The notes under the pieces are model-generated. The model was given only the letters and a program-made list of their open reading frames with translations, was not told where the DNA came from and did not search any database. Below are positions 54,520 to 64,000 of a DNA stretch of 64,000 bases, piece after piece. A program made the position numbers and the translations under genes. The stretch's first letter is position 1; each line of letters starts with the position of its first letter. This DNA comes from Panicum virgatum (Eukaryota; Streptophyta; Magnoliopsida; Poales; Poaceae), in assembly GCF_016808335.1 (NCBI RefSeq), contig NC_053149.1, positions 12,079,714 to 12,143,713 of the forward strand. The letters are read 5' to 3'.

Positions 54520-55540
54520 GATATCATCAAATCGTCCTGAAAGAAGAAGACCAAATTAAGACGGCCTTCATCACCCCTTACGGGGCATACGCCTACAAGA
54601 CCATGTCCTTCGGGTTGAAGAACGCTGGCGCTACCTACTAGCGTGCGATACAGCTGTGCTTCTCCGATCAGCTACATCTCAAGGTTGAAGCCTATGTTGA
54701 CGACATTGTTATCAAAACGAAGACCCAGGATCAAGTCATTACTGACCTGGAAGAGACCTTCAACAGTCTCCGAAAATTCCGCTGGAAGCTCAACCCAACC
54801 AAGTGCGTCTTTGGTGTACCCTTTGGAAAACTACTCGGATTTATCATCAGTAACCGAGGAATTGAGTCTAATCCAGAGAAGATCAATGCCATCATGGCCA
54901 TGGACACTCCAGCTACCATCAAGGACGTTCAGAAGCTTACAGGCTGCATGGCAGCCTTGAATCGATTCTTGTCCAGACTTGGCGAACGGGGATTACCCTT
55001 CTTCAAACTCCTAAAGCGACAAGATAAATTCGAGTGGACTATAGAAGCCACGGAAGTACTCGAGAATCTCAAGCATCATCTCCAGTCACCACCGATTCTA
55101 ACAGCCCCACTACCCGGTGAGGAATTACTCCTCTACATTGCTGCGACTACCCATGTAGTCAGTACGGCAATAGTAGTCGAACGCCCGGAGGAAGACTACG
55201 CTTACGGTGTTCAGAGACCAGTCTATTTCATCAGCGAAGTACTCTCTAAATCAAAGGTTAGATATCCATCAATTCAGAAACTTCTGTATGGAATTCTAAT
55301 CACCTCCAGGAAGCTCTGGCATTACTTCAACGAATACAAGATCTCAGTCATAACTGACTTTCTATTGGGGGATATACTCTACAATCGGGATGCCACTGGA
55401 CATATCTCAAAGTGGGCAGTTGAACTGGGAGCTTTGGAAATCAACTTCAAGCCAAGAACAACAATCAAGTCACATGCACTATTTGACTTCTTGGCAGAAT
55501 GGCGGGAAAATCAAATTCCAGCACCCCAGAGCATTCCAGA
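54520..55540 (+). pseudogene. Gypsy reverse transcriptase C-terminal part and RNase H
   Basis: The frame resumes with GYHQIVLKEEDQIKTAFITP and FGLKNAGATY, then a TAG at 54639-54641. EAYVDDIVIK contains the YVDD catalytic box. The connection region and first RNase H follow (PILTAPLPGEELLLYIAATT, VYFISEVLSKSKVRYP, KISVITDFLLGDIL). Apart from the one stop the frame is intact into the second RNase H. Confidence 0.9.
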
Positions 55541-56057
55541 GCATTGGGTGATGTACTTCGATGGCTCACTCAAGATCGATGGAGACGGCGCAGGAGTTTT
55601 GTTCATCTCCCCCAAGAGAGAACAATTGAAGTATGTGTTCCAAATCTTGTTCAAGGTCTCCAACAATGAAGCTGAATACGAGGCATTGCTACACGGCCTC
55701 CGACTAGCAGTATCTCTCGGCATCAAGCGACTACTTGTCTACGGCGATTCTCTACTCGTCGTTCAACAAGTCAATAAAGAATGGGACATCAACAAGGATA
55801 CAATGGATGCATACATTGCAGAAATCAGTAAGCTCAAAAACAAGTTCTCAGGATTGGAAATCCACCACGTGGATCGCAACAACAATATGGGAGCTGATGT
55901 CCTCTCCAAACTTGGGTCCACTCGAGCAGCTGTCCCACCAGGAGTTTTTGTCCATGAACTTCACCACTCATCAGTCAAGGAACAAAGTCAACAAGACACT
56001 GACACGGAGGCCCCGACCACAGTCAGAGAAGTGCTGATGATTGACGAAGATTGGTAG
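55541..56057 (+). pseudogene. Second (archaeal-type) RNase H of the Gypsy element
   Basis: HWVMYFDGSLKIDGDGAGVL provides the first catalytic Asp, NNEAEYEALLHGLRLAVSLG the Glu and VYGDSLLVVQQVNKEW the next Asp; LEIHHVDRNNNMGADVLSKL closes the domain. A second RNase H downstream of the RT-associated one is diagnostic of Tat-lineage elements. A TAG at 56055-56057 ends the frame before integrase. Confidence 0.88.
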
Positions 56058-57290
56058 ACTCAGTTTATCGACTTCATCAAGGAATTCAAGGTTCCACCAC
56101 ATGTTGATCCTAAAAGCGCTGAAGCTGCCCGCATCACCAGGCGCAGCAAGGGTTTCATCCTCATCGGCGACAACCTATACAAACACTCTGCTTCAGGCAT
56201 CCTCATGAAGTGTGTTACCCTTGAAGAAGGCAAAGACATCCTCTGAGAAATACACGAAGGAGTTTGCGGCAATCACGCTGCATCAAGGACACTAGTCGGC
56301 AAGGCGTATAGGTCTGGATTCTTCTGGCCAACAGCTGTTTCGGACGCAGAAGACTTGGTCAGACGGTGCCCTGGCTGCCAATTCTTTGGCAAGAAGACTC
56401 ACATCCCGGCACACAACTTGATAACAATCCCTCCATCATGGCCATTCGCCTGTTGGAGTTTGGACATGATCGGACTATTAACCGTCGCTCCAGGAGGATT
56501 CAATCATGTGCTGGTAGCAGTCGACAAGTTTACCAAGTGGATCGAGTACAAGCCATTGTCAAGATCTCATCAGATAGAGCAGTGGACTTCATATCCGACA
56601 TTATCCATCGGTTTGGTTTTCCTCACACCATTATTACAGATCTTGGCTCCAACTTCACATCACAATTTTTTTGGGATTTCTGTGACAACTCCTGCATCGA
56701 GGTCAAATATGCCTCCGTGGCTCATCCTCGGGCAAACGGTCAAGTTGGGCGCATCAATGGTTTAGTACTCGACGGCTTGAAGAAAAGACTCTACGACGCC
56801 AACACCAAGAAAGGCGGCAAATGGATTCAAGAATTACCTCATGTAGTCTGGGGGCTGCGAACCCAGTCTAGCAAAGCAACTGGATAATCTCCTTTCTTCC
56901 TTACCTATGGGTCAGAGGCTATACTATATCTTGTGGAGATCCCCTACAGTAGAAGCCTATCAAGAAGGAGAAGCAGATGAAGCTCGACAACTGGAGTTAG
57001 ATTCAGTTGAAGAGGCCAGATTCAACGCCTTAACTCAATCGGCTAGATATCTTCAAGGAGTCAGACGCTATCATGACCGCAACGTCCAGCAAAAATCCTT
57101 CAACATTGGAGATCTAGTACTTCGCCGGATTTAAGATGAGACAGGACTGCACAAGTTAAATTCCAGATGGGAAGGTTCCTTCACCGTAACTAAGGTTACA
57201 AGACCAGGTTCATACAGAATCACTGATGCAGATGGCAATGAGGCACTGAATTCCTGGAATATTGAGCACTTGCGCAAGTTTTATCCTTGA
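56058..57290 (+). pseudogene. Gypsy integrase, several breaks
   Basis: The zinc region HHCC is visible (HEGVCGNHAASRT, then RRCPGCQFFGK), and WSLDMIG carries the first catalytic Asp. A stop at 56244-56246 and a frameshift near 56560 follow. IITDLGSNF holds the second Asp. The position of the catalytic Glu (HPRANGQVGRINGL) is Gly. The C-terminal part (FNIGDLVLRRI, SWNIEHLRKFYP) ends at a TGA at 57288-57290, with further stops near 56885 and 57132. Integrase activity is certainly lost. Confidence 0.9.
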
Positions 57291-57464
57291 TCCAAGCAGA
57301 CTAGTGGTGTCAGTTGATTTCTTTAATAAAGTGAGGATCCTTATTGACACATCGACTAAATTAAAAGCAATCTGACAACATCACCAGTCCGGAATAAGCT
57401 TACACAGTTTTCCATCAGAACAACTACACAAGCCGCATCCTTTCCCTTAAAGGGCACAACCTAC

Positions 57465-58050
57465 TCGCCTAGCTCGAGAAGGTGAATGGATACCTTTACT
57501 AGTTGTCCATCTTAGATAACTCGACGGAGTTCATCCTAATAGGTCAACTATGAGGAACTCCAGCATTGCTGTCAATGCAAAGCTACTCGCTCGCTCGAGT
57601 ACGTTATGGATACTATTACATTTTGTCCATCTTGGGCAACCCGACGGGGTTCGTCCTAACAGGTCAATCTTAGTAGCTACTCCAGTCTACAAGTTAGACA
57701 CCTTACTCGCCTCGCTCGAGTAAGTTTTGGATATATATCTAGCATTTATGTCTTGGACAACCCGACGGGGTTCGTACCTAACAGTTTTGCCTTAAGGATT
57801 ACTAAAGTCCTTGGTTAAAGGACACCTTATTCGCCTTGTTCGAGTAAGCCTTGGATATCCCTATGGCATTTACATCTTGGGCAACCCGACGGGGTTCGTA
57901 CCTGACAGTTTTGTCTTACGGATTACTTCAGCCCTTGGTAAGGACACACTACTCGCCTGATCGAGTAGTTTATGGGTATCTTTACAAGTTTTTTCTATTT
58001 GGATAGTCCGACGGGACTCATCCTAACTGATTAACTTTAAGGATTACTCC
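57465..58050 (+). repeat. 121-bp minisatellite downstream of pol
   Basis: Five units, marked by (C/T)CGACGG(A/G)GTTC at about 57521, 57641, 57762, 57886 and 58009, have periods of 120-124 bp. Most also contain ACTCGCC(T)CGCTCGAGTA. The array lies between pol and the antisense gene, where Tat elements often carry tandem repeats. Confidence 0.88.
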
Positions 58051-58193
58051 ATGCGGATATTCTACTCGATTGATCGACTAGTTCATACTTATTCTACGGT
58101 ATCAGATTATGCTTCTGAAGACACACCAACATGATACAAGATATGAACAACGACAAGAGCTCACTGAAGATTATAAGAGTTGTTACAATCAGT

Positions 58194-60516
58194 CTACTCT
58201 GCCATGTTCTTCAGAATTTCCTCCGCAATCACTTCTGATTCCTTACAATACTCTCGGAATTTCTCATCAGAGCAACTGGGAGCTATTCCTTTAGCTATCG
58301 GAGCTAAATTAAGCTGAGACAAGTATGACTTGACAACTCCTATCATGTGGGTTAGAGAATTCTTGGAAGTAGCCGTCATAACGTCAAAAATTTTCTGGGG
58401 AGCTTCTTCCAAATGCTCCACCAAGGACTTGCTACTTGACGACTCTTCTTCAGTATCAACCACATCCACAAGAGCTTGAGCTGCTGCTATTAGTCGAGTA
58501 TGGTTTTCCGGAGAACCTGATGGGAAGATATCTCAGATATTGATATGACAAAGCAAAATCAGGACAAAAGATCGAGTGCTTACAGGTTTGGGTAGTCTGC
58601 AATTGCTTTAAAAGCCTGGAATTTTCTTCTTGAAGCTTTGATCTTTCTTCCTCAAGGTTCTTAATCTGGCACTTCATGTCACAAATCTCCAGATGATGCT
58701 ACTGACTTGCTTCATAAAGTTTGTTCCGAGCAGCAAGGGCTTCATCCAGTCGTTTGGCAATCATGACCTTTTGCTCCTCTAAGATTTTTCGATTGTCTAC
58801 AGTCTTGTATAAAGCATGAGACTTCAAGAAAGATCGATTGGCTACATCCTGAGACATACAAGGCGAATCTGGTCAGACATCAACAACTACTCGACAAAGA
58901 CAAGTAGTGGAAGAAGACCCACCTTGGTGAATTTAAAGCTCCACTGCATACAATCTGCAAGTTTCTTCATATTGTCTAGAGACAACAGTGGATCATCAAA
59001 TAGTTTCTTTCCCAACTCTTCTTGGGCTGACTGAGGCATAGACTGGAATGGTACCAGTCGAACGGAAGGAACTTTTGACCCTTCTGCTCCACTAATCCCA
59101 GATCCACCAGTTTTGAAAGCTCCTTCAGCAGCCGCAGAAGTATCAGATGTTTCAGTGTTTGGTTCGCTTGGTTTCTCAGCTGTGTCTGTACTCAGGAAAC
59201 TGGCAGCCGGGGTCTCGATCAACCCAATTACAGGAGAATTGGGGGCTGATCGACTAGTTTCTTCCGAACCACTCGACACCCAGTTGCGGAAGTCTTTGAC
59301 TTGATCTTTTCCATGCGCCGAAAGATGTTGGACCCTAGCCAAGCAAGATTCTGAATAAGAAAGCTGAGGCAAACGGGGTACAATCAACAAAATATTATAT
59401 ACTTACTCACCGGCATCGAGACGAGGAACTTTCCTCTGCAACATTGATCCGGGAGCCACCTTCCGTTTCTTGCTGTTGTCAGAATCAGCATTTGCAGAAG
59501 TCGGAGGCATACAATACCAGGATTTATAATTCTTCTGCAGAAAGAAGCCAATACTTAGTCAGAAGATCAAAAATAGTTAACTACAAGTACTCGACATGGT
59601 ATCCAAAGCACGTACCCAGGCATTCTCAGGAGGATTTTGTGCCGAGAAGAGTGTTGGAAGCGTCAAAGACTTGTCGAAGTTATCGAGTACTTTGCAGCAT
59701 CTCTTTATTACTTCAGACTGAGCCATTGGTTCTGAGGATATCCTAGTGGGATCCTACGTACCTTCATATCTAAAGGCAGGATGTTTTCGCAGCTGGAGAG
59801 GTTGCGTCCGGTGACTGATAAATGAGAAGACCACATGATCTCCAGTGACTTCCTTTTTCTTAATAATGGCAATCGCACGAAGAATGGCTTCAACTTGCTT
59901 GCCACCAGGTCCTCTACTCGACCAGCTCTCCTGGACTTGGGCGGCACCAGCAGTCCTTTCTGGAAGTGGGGATTCAAAGTTCCCAACATGGAACCAGAAC
60001 TTCTTCCATTCGGCCCCTTTACCCGTCGGATCATAAGCCAAGTACTCGCCTCGGTTCTCAGGGCGGAGTACCAATTCACATCCCCCGATGACGGCGGGAT
60101 TGGTGTCATTAGGGATTGGAACAAGGAAGAAGAAATGTTGAAAAAGGTGGAAATGGAGGAGAATTCCAAGGAATGCCTCACAGAAATGAGTGAAAATTGA
60201 AAGATGCAAGATGGACTGAGGAGTGAGATGGTGTAATTGAATTCTCCAGAACTGAAGCAGTCTATAGAAAAATTCTGACACAGGAAGAGAGACCACGTTC
60301 TACAAAATCGCGAAACATAACGGTCTCAAGAGTACCTTCCATAGGGTAATCTTCTTCTTCACCAGTGCGCCATTGGCTCACACCCTGCTCTTGGAGGAGA
60401 CCCATATTCTCCAACTCCCGGACTAGTGATTCAGACATCTGGCTTTTACGCCAACCTGTGGACATATTGGCGACAGTTCCCTCCTCAACTTTGGATTTGT
60501 TCTTCTTGGGAGCCAT
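58194..60516 (-). pseudogene. Antisense six-exon gene of the Gypsy element ('putative gypsy type transposon' family)
   Basis: An ATG at 60516 begins MAPKKNKSKVEEGTVANMS. Exons by eye: 60516-59762, 59731-59616, 59534-59411, 59363-58923, 58848-58584 and 58516-58194, with GT-AG borders. Exon 1 contains HHLTPQSILHLSIFTHFCEA and GEYLAYDPTGKGAEWKKFWF, which recall the Transposase_28 / 'putative gypsy type transposon' family. A basic KKRKVAPGS stretch (nuclear-signal-like), Ser/Glu-rich sequence and a coiled coil (KILEEQKVMIAKRLDEALAA, NLEEERSKLQEENSRLLKQL) follow. A frameshift near 60280 and a stop near 58700 disable it. It is transcribed opposite to gag-pol and faces the 3' LTR. Its molecular function is unknown. 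Confidence 0.78.
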
Positions 60517-61138
60517 CTCAAAGTCACAAGTTTTGGCTCGGGGGCTACGAGAGAGGCTTTTGGATTTTGACTGAGAAGAGGCAAATGTGAAATCTGAGTT
60601 TGACGGCGGCCAGGAGTTCAAGGGGCAAAACCCTTGGAAGTTTTCAACCGGATTTATACGGTCTTCAGGGGCAATTTTGTTAATATTTGGTATGCCAATG
60701 GATTCTTTCCTTCTCAGGGAAGTTTTCAATTTTTGCCATGAGTTTACATTGATTCTTAAATCTAAATGGAGGGATTTAAATTCAAGACTCGGGGGCAGCG
60801 AAATATATGTATCAGATATTTATTTTTTAAATTTTTTGAAGAATAAAGAAGAAGAAAAAGACTGAAGTGACCCTCAGCCTGATTCTACGATTTAACCTAA
60901 GGCTCGGGGGCTACTCTATATAAAGCGCGAGTACTTCGCGCACCATATATGATTAAGATTTCAGGGCTTGAGCACCTCACAGCCTCGAAGGAAACGGAAG
61001 TACTTGAAGGACTACTCGACGTATCTGAAGGAAGAGTCAGAAGCAACCAGAAGGATGTTCTGACTACTCGAAGAACTCAAAGACGCCCAGCCAAGTACTC
61101 GACACCTACTGGACTCGGCTACGAAGAGCTCGGGGGTT
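60517..61138 (+). other. Promoter side of antisense gene and 3' end of Gypsy interior
   Basis: About 600 bp of non-coding DNA lies between the antisense ATG and the 3' LTR. It ends in AGAGCTCGGGGG (61126-61137), the likely polypurine tract. GGCTCGGGGGCTAC near 60900 and GACTCGGGGGCAGCG near 60785 are similar purine runs. Confidence 0.65.
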
Positions 61139-61556
61139 TTTCAGACCCGGGGCAGCGGGACTGCTTACAGACATAGAATGTTCTAGAGTAAGGGATAGCT
61201 CATGGATGTACCTTACCTCTTTTTGTAACTATCCGAATAGGCGTAGAACTAGCTGCAGTACAAGAAAACTAACCGATCGTGTTGTAGAAGGACTCCAACT
61301 GTACTCAGCTAGGACTTTCCATGTAACCCTGTCCCCCGGATATATAAGGGCGGGCAGGGATTCCCTCAAAAGACATCTACACCTAAGGCAATACAAACCA
61401 CCACACAGGACGTAGGGTATTACGCAACTCGCGACCCGAACCTGTCTAAATCTTTGTGTTCCTTGCCCCCCCATCGAGTTCCAGAGCCGTCGATTCCTAC
61501 CTACAAACACTACTGCTAAGGGTATCCCTGAGCAGGCTTGGCGGTAAACACCAACA
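61139..61556 (+). repeat. Gypsy 3' LTR
   Basis: It matches 49089-49504 with about 22 substitutions and three short indels. The expected TG start is mutated to TT, and it ends CACCAACA before TSD CGTTG. Confidence 0.9.
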
Positions 61557-61813
61557 CGTTGCCCACGGGCTGCCGGTGGTGGGCTGCAAAACAATCTGGT
61601 CCAGCTGATCCATAAATCTTCGCTGGGCTGTGGAAAATTACAAGAATATTAGAAAGGAAAAAGTCTTTTTTGCCTCCCTCAATTTGGAGCCGAATATGTT
61701 TTTTCTCCCTGGACCACAAAACCGTCCGTCCAGCCTCCTCAGACTCACAAAACCATGTTGGAGCTACCCATGTTCTTTGGCTATGATACGGTCTATTTTA
61801 CCTTTCTTACTTA

Positions 61814-61860
61814 CACTACTACAAATAGGAAATCCGTTTCGGAGCACCATTCTTGTCACG
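61814..61860 (+). mobile_element. CACTA-type left terminus
   Basis: CACTACTACAAATAGGAAAT and GTTTCGGAGCACC are typical of a CACTA end. The partner end and coding region are not in the window, or the element is truncated. Confidence 0.55.
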
Positions 61861-61959
61861 AGAAAAGAACCCGCAGGAATATAAGTCTCGTCATGCCAGT
61901 TTCATAGTCAAGATGATCTCACAAGAGTGAAGGTTGACAAGAACCAATATGTGTACATA

Positions 61960-62482
61960 TAAGGGTGGTAATGGTCCAGTTTCGGATTGGATATCCGCGG
62001 ATTTCGGGTCTAGCGGGTTCAGATTCAGTGATGATTCCTCACTGATGATTTTTGGGTTTGGAGCCCCTGAAACTTATCGAGTTCGGTCTCGGGTTTGATT
62101 TTTCACCCGTGCATACCCAGTGGATAACTATTTAAAATAAAAACTCATGTTTTATAGTATACTTAATAATATCTTTGTTTATTAGACTATTAAATTTATT
62201 CTAAGTTGACTTAGAAAATTATTTACTATTTATTGCATCTTGTTTATAGATGTGAATGTTATATATATCATGTATATATTTCTAGAAAGTACTTATTACT
62301 TATTGTTGCCGTATAAAATGGATTTCTTGTATCCAATCGGGTTTCGGGATCCGCGAGTTTCGGTTTTGGGATGGATTTTCATCTGAGTTCGGTGTTCGGA
62401 TAGGGTTCGGGTTTTAGTTTTAGTTTTGGGTACCCAGACACTCCACCTGACCCGAATCCGCTCTGTTGCCATCCTTATGTAC
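61960..62482. mobile_element. TIR element with AAGG(G/A)TGGTAAT-like ends
   Basis: AAGGGTGGTAATGGTCC...GGATTGG at the left and CCGAATCCGCTCTGTTGCCATCCTT at the right are imperfect inverted repeats. The interior is non-coding and rich in GGGTTCGG words, as in hAT- or Mutator-type MITEs. Confidence 0.6.
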
Positions 62483-62487
62483 ATACT

Positions 62488-62745
62488 CCCTCCGTCCTAG
62501 AATACACCTACATTCAATTTTCTTTAACCAATAGTATCTCTAAAATAAATAACTTCAAATAGAAAAAAATTATATATTATAATAGTTGGTTTCAGGATAA
62601 ACTACTAACATAATTTTATATTACTAGCCTTCAAAAATTTTACATTATTTCCTTCATGATTATTTTGCTATTTGTAGTAAATGTAATAAAGTTTGACTTT
62701 GAAAAAAAATCTAAACGTAGCTATATTTCGGAATATAGTGATAAT
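62488..62745. mobile_element. Stowaway-like MITE, one end
   Basis: CTCCCTCCGTCCTAGAATAC is the classic Stowaway/mariner MITE terminus. The body is AT-rich and ends near TATTTCGGAATATAG without the full opposite terminus. Confidence 0.65.
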
Positions 62746-63089
62746 TAATTATCATTACCAGTAGGAAAACATCCTCTCAAGTCCAATACAAGCACCCACG
62801 CAATATCCATGCTGGTGATTTTCTAGAACCGTCATGAATATTCTTTCCTTATAGATTAACATGAGAGAAAGAAGTGGAGCGACGGGAACCTACCGGTGAG
62901 AAGACAACTACTGAATTGGACAGCCACCGCCGGGAGACCCCTCGGACAGACTCGCGCCGGCAGGCCGCCTCCGCCTCATGCCGCGCCATCGCCTCTCCTC
63001 GAGATGCGCGAGACACCAAACCGTCGGGACGGAGGATATGTTCCAGACAAAAAAATTTTGGTTGTCATATTATCCCTTTGACCAGATGT
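62746..63089. other. Unassigned sequence
   Basis: A GC-rich patch (62920-63030) gives short frames on both strands. I see no gene. Confidence 0.5.
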
Positions 63090-63358
63090 CGGAAGGATTT
63101 TTCGGACACTAATTAAAAAACTAATTTCAGAACTCACTTGGAAATCGCGAGACGAATCTTTTGAGGTCTTTGACCGCATCATTAGCACATGTTGGTTACT
63201 GTAGCATTTATGACTAATCATACACTAATTAGGCTTAAAAGATTCGTCTCGTCATGTGCATCCAAACTGTGTAATTAGTTTTGTTATTTAATTACATTTA
63301 ATGCTTCATACATGTGTTTAAAGAGGAGGTGAAATTTTTTGGGAACTAAACGGGCCCC
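63090..63358. mobile_element. GTTTAGTTC-family MITE, left-truncated
   Basis: The right end GGGAACTAAACGGGCC matches the family at 27404-27634. The internal GCGAGACGAATCTTTTGAGG and its inverted partner AAAAGATTCGTCTCG are present. The left terminus is missing. Confidence 0.6.
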
Positions 63359-63925
63359 TAATGTTGTGGGGTTGTGTTCCGGGCTGAGGGCTGAGGAAGG
63401 GGAGGAAAGGTCCGGAACTCCGGATGGACAGTTTCCATTTCGGACCAAGCCTAAACGTACGGCTGTTCCAGATCGAATCCGTTTTCAAACCGGCCGGTTA
63501 AGCCGATCCGTGTGGAACAAATTGTATTCTTGGCCGAACCAAACGAGGCCTTACGCATGTCAGGGCAGGGCCTCAGACCCCCATCACGATGAATTATTAC
63601 GTGATCCGACATACGAGAAATCATCCAGCAAGTGTAAGCAGGCCAGCCCATCCATAAATAATATATAACAAGATGCCGAATAATGCTTGCGCCCTTTGCT
63701 GCAGCAAGCACACAACATGACGATAATTTGTCAACTCGGTGGTCACTTGCTGAATGGTTTGAATTAGTTGGTGCCAAAAATCCAGCAGTTCAAAACTTAA
63801 ATATACATACGAAACAGATATCACCCCCTTCGTTAGTTCTAGGTGACATCATTTGCATAGCTTGTGGGACAATGACCGGTCTAGGTCCATATATGGTTCA
63901 ATGCATGTACTCCGACCCTATTATC

Positions 63926-63930
<5 letters not shown>
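63359..63930. other. Unassigned sequence
   Basis: No supported feature in this interval. Confidence 0.5.

Positions 63931-64000
<70 letters not shown>
63931..64000. repeat. (TA)n microsatellite
   Basis: At least 35 uninterrupted TA units run to the window end; the true length is unknown. Confidence 0.95.

Larger units (their letters stand above)
49089..61556 (+). mobile_element. Tat-lineage Ty3-Gypsy retrotransposon, complete but decayed
   Basis: LTRs of 416 and 418 bp and a perfect CGTTG TSD (49084-49088 and 61557-61561) bound 12.5 kb. Order is gag, protease, RT, RNase H, a second (archaeal-type) RNase H, integrase, a non-coding minisatellite and an antisense intron-containing gene. Integrase after RNase H marks Ty3-Gypsy. 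The extra RNase H and the antisense gene fit the Tat lineage. About 22 substitutions separate the LTRs by eye (about 5%), so the insertion is far older than the Copia element at 1337. All coding regions carry stops or frameshifts, and a solo LTR is nested in RT. Confidence 0.93.

Noticed and set aside
1..64000. tRNA, rRNA or microRNA genes
   Set aside because: No convincing cloverleaf, rRNA segment or microRNA precursor was seen by eye; the tRNA-like match at 42485 is a retrotransposon primer site.

Overview
The window looks like repeat-rich intergenic DNA from a grass, most likely a panicoid. That assignment is my inference from intron-bearing plant gene models, typical grass MITEs, nested Copia and Gypsy retrotransposons and CACTA-type ends; no marker fixes the species. 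Only two host genes are convincing. One is a four-exon EULS3-type lectin gene on the minus strand (CDS 35829-38222). The other is a single-exon 183-residue conserved plant protein on the minus strand (45769-46320). Small host-gene fragments resemble a cytochrome P450 (25519-25680), a pectinesterase (40236-40351) and possibly a MATH-domain gene (41500-41990).

Left part (1-27375). A block of about 4 kb occurs twice: copy A is 1-1336 plus 11459-14243, copy B is 20459-24429. Each copy holds a Gypsy LTR fragment, a GC-rich segment and an internally deleted Gypsy element. Copy A is split by a young SIRE/Maximus-like Copia element (1337-11453, TSD CTCGC), and copy B preserves the empty site. The Copia LTRs carry a tandem array of GCGGACGGTCCGC palindromes upstream of a TATA box. 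The same palindromes recur inside the element, ahead of an intact extra 3' ORF (7651-9192), while gag is largely deleted and pol is broken. Between the two copies lies a minus-strand Tat-like Gypsy element with gag and protease but no reverse transcriptase or integrase. It carries an antisense, intron-containing plant-mobile-domain pseudogene (14694-17652). CACTA-like subterminal repeats lie near 20270-20460, and a clear CACTA right end is at 27375.

Middle part (27376-49083). This is AT-rich DNA with nested MITEs, short tandem duplications and a Copia solo LTR (32687-34135) that carries a second, different palindrome array. The lectin gene, a non-autonomous Copia derivative (41998-44169, TSD GGACG) and the 183-residue gene follow.

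Right part (49084-64000). A complete but decayed Tat-lineage Gypsy element (49089-61556, TSD CGTTG) has gag, protease, RT, two RNase H domains and integrase. A solo LTR (53037-54514, TSD CTCAG) sits in its RT. Downstream of pol come a minisatellite of about 121 bp and an antisense six-exon gene resembling the 'putative gypsy type transposon' family. Beyond it are a CACTA left terminus, MITEs and a (TA)n microsatellite at the window edge.

The most interesting threads are three. Two distinct Copia LTR families share one promoter design: odd-length palindrome arrays, then an AACGGCTAGTTT box, then TATA. Two Tat-like elements carry unrelated, spliced antisense genes. A palindrome array sits in promoter-like position before the Copia extra ORF. 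All identifications come from reading the sequence; no database search was run, and counts of differences are by eye.
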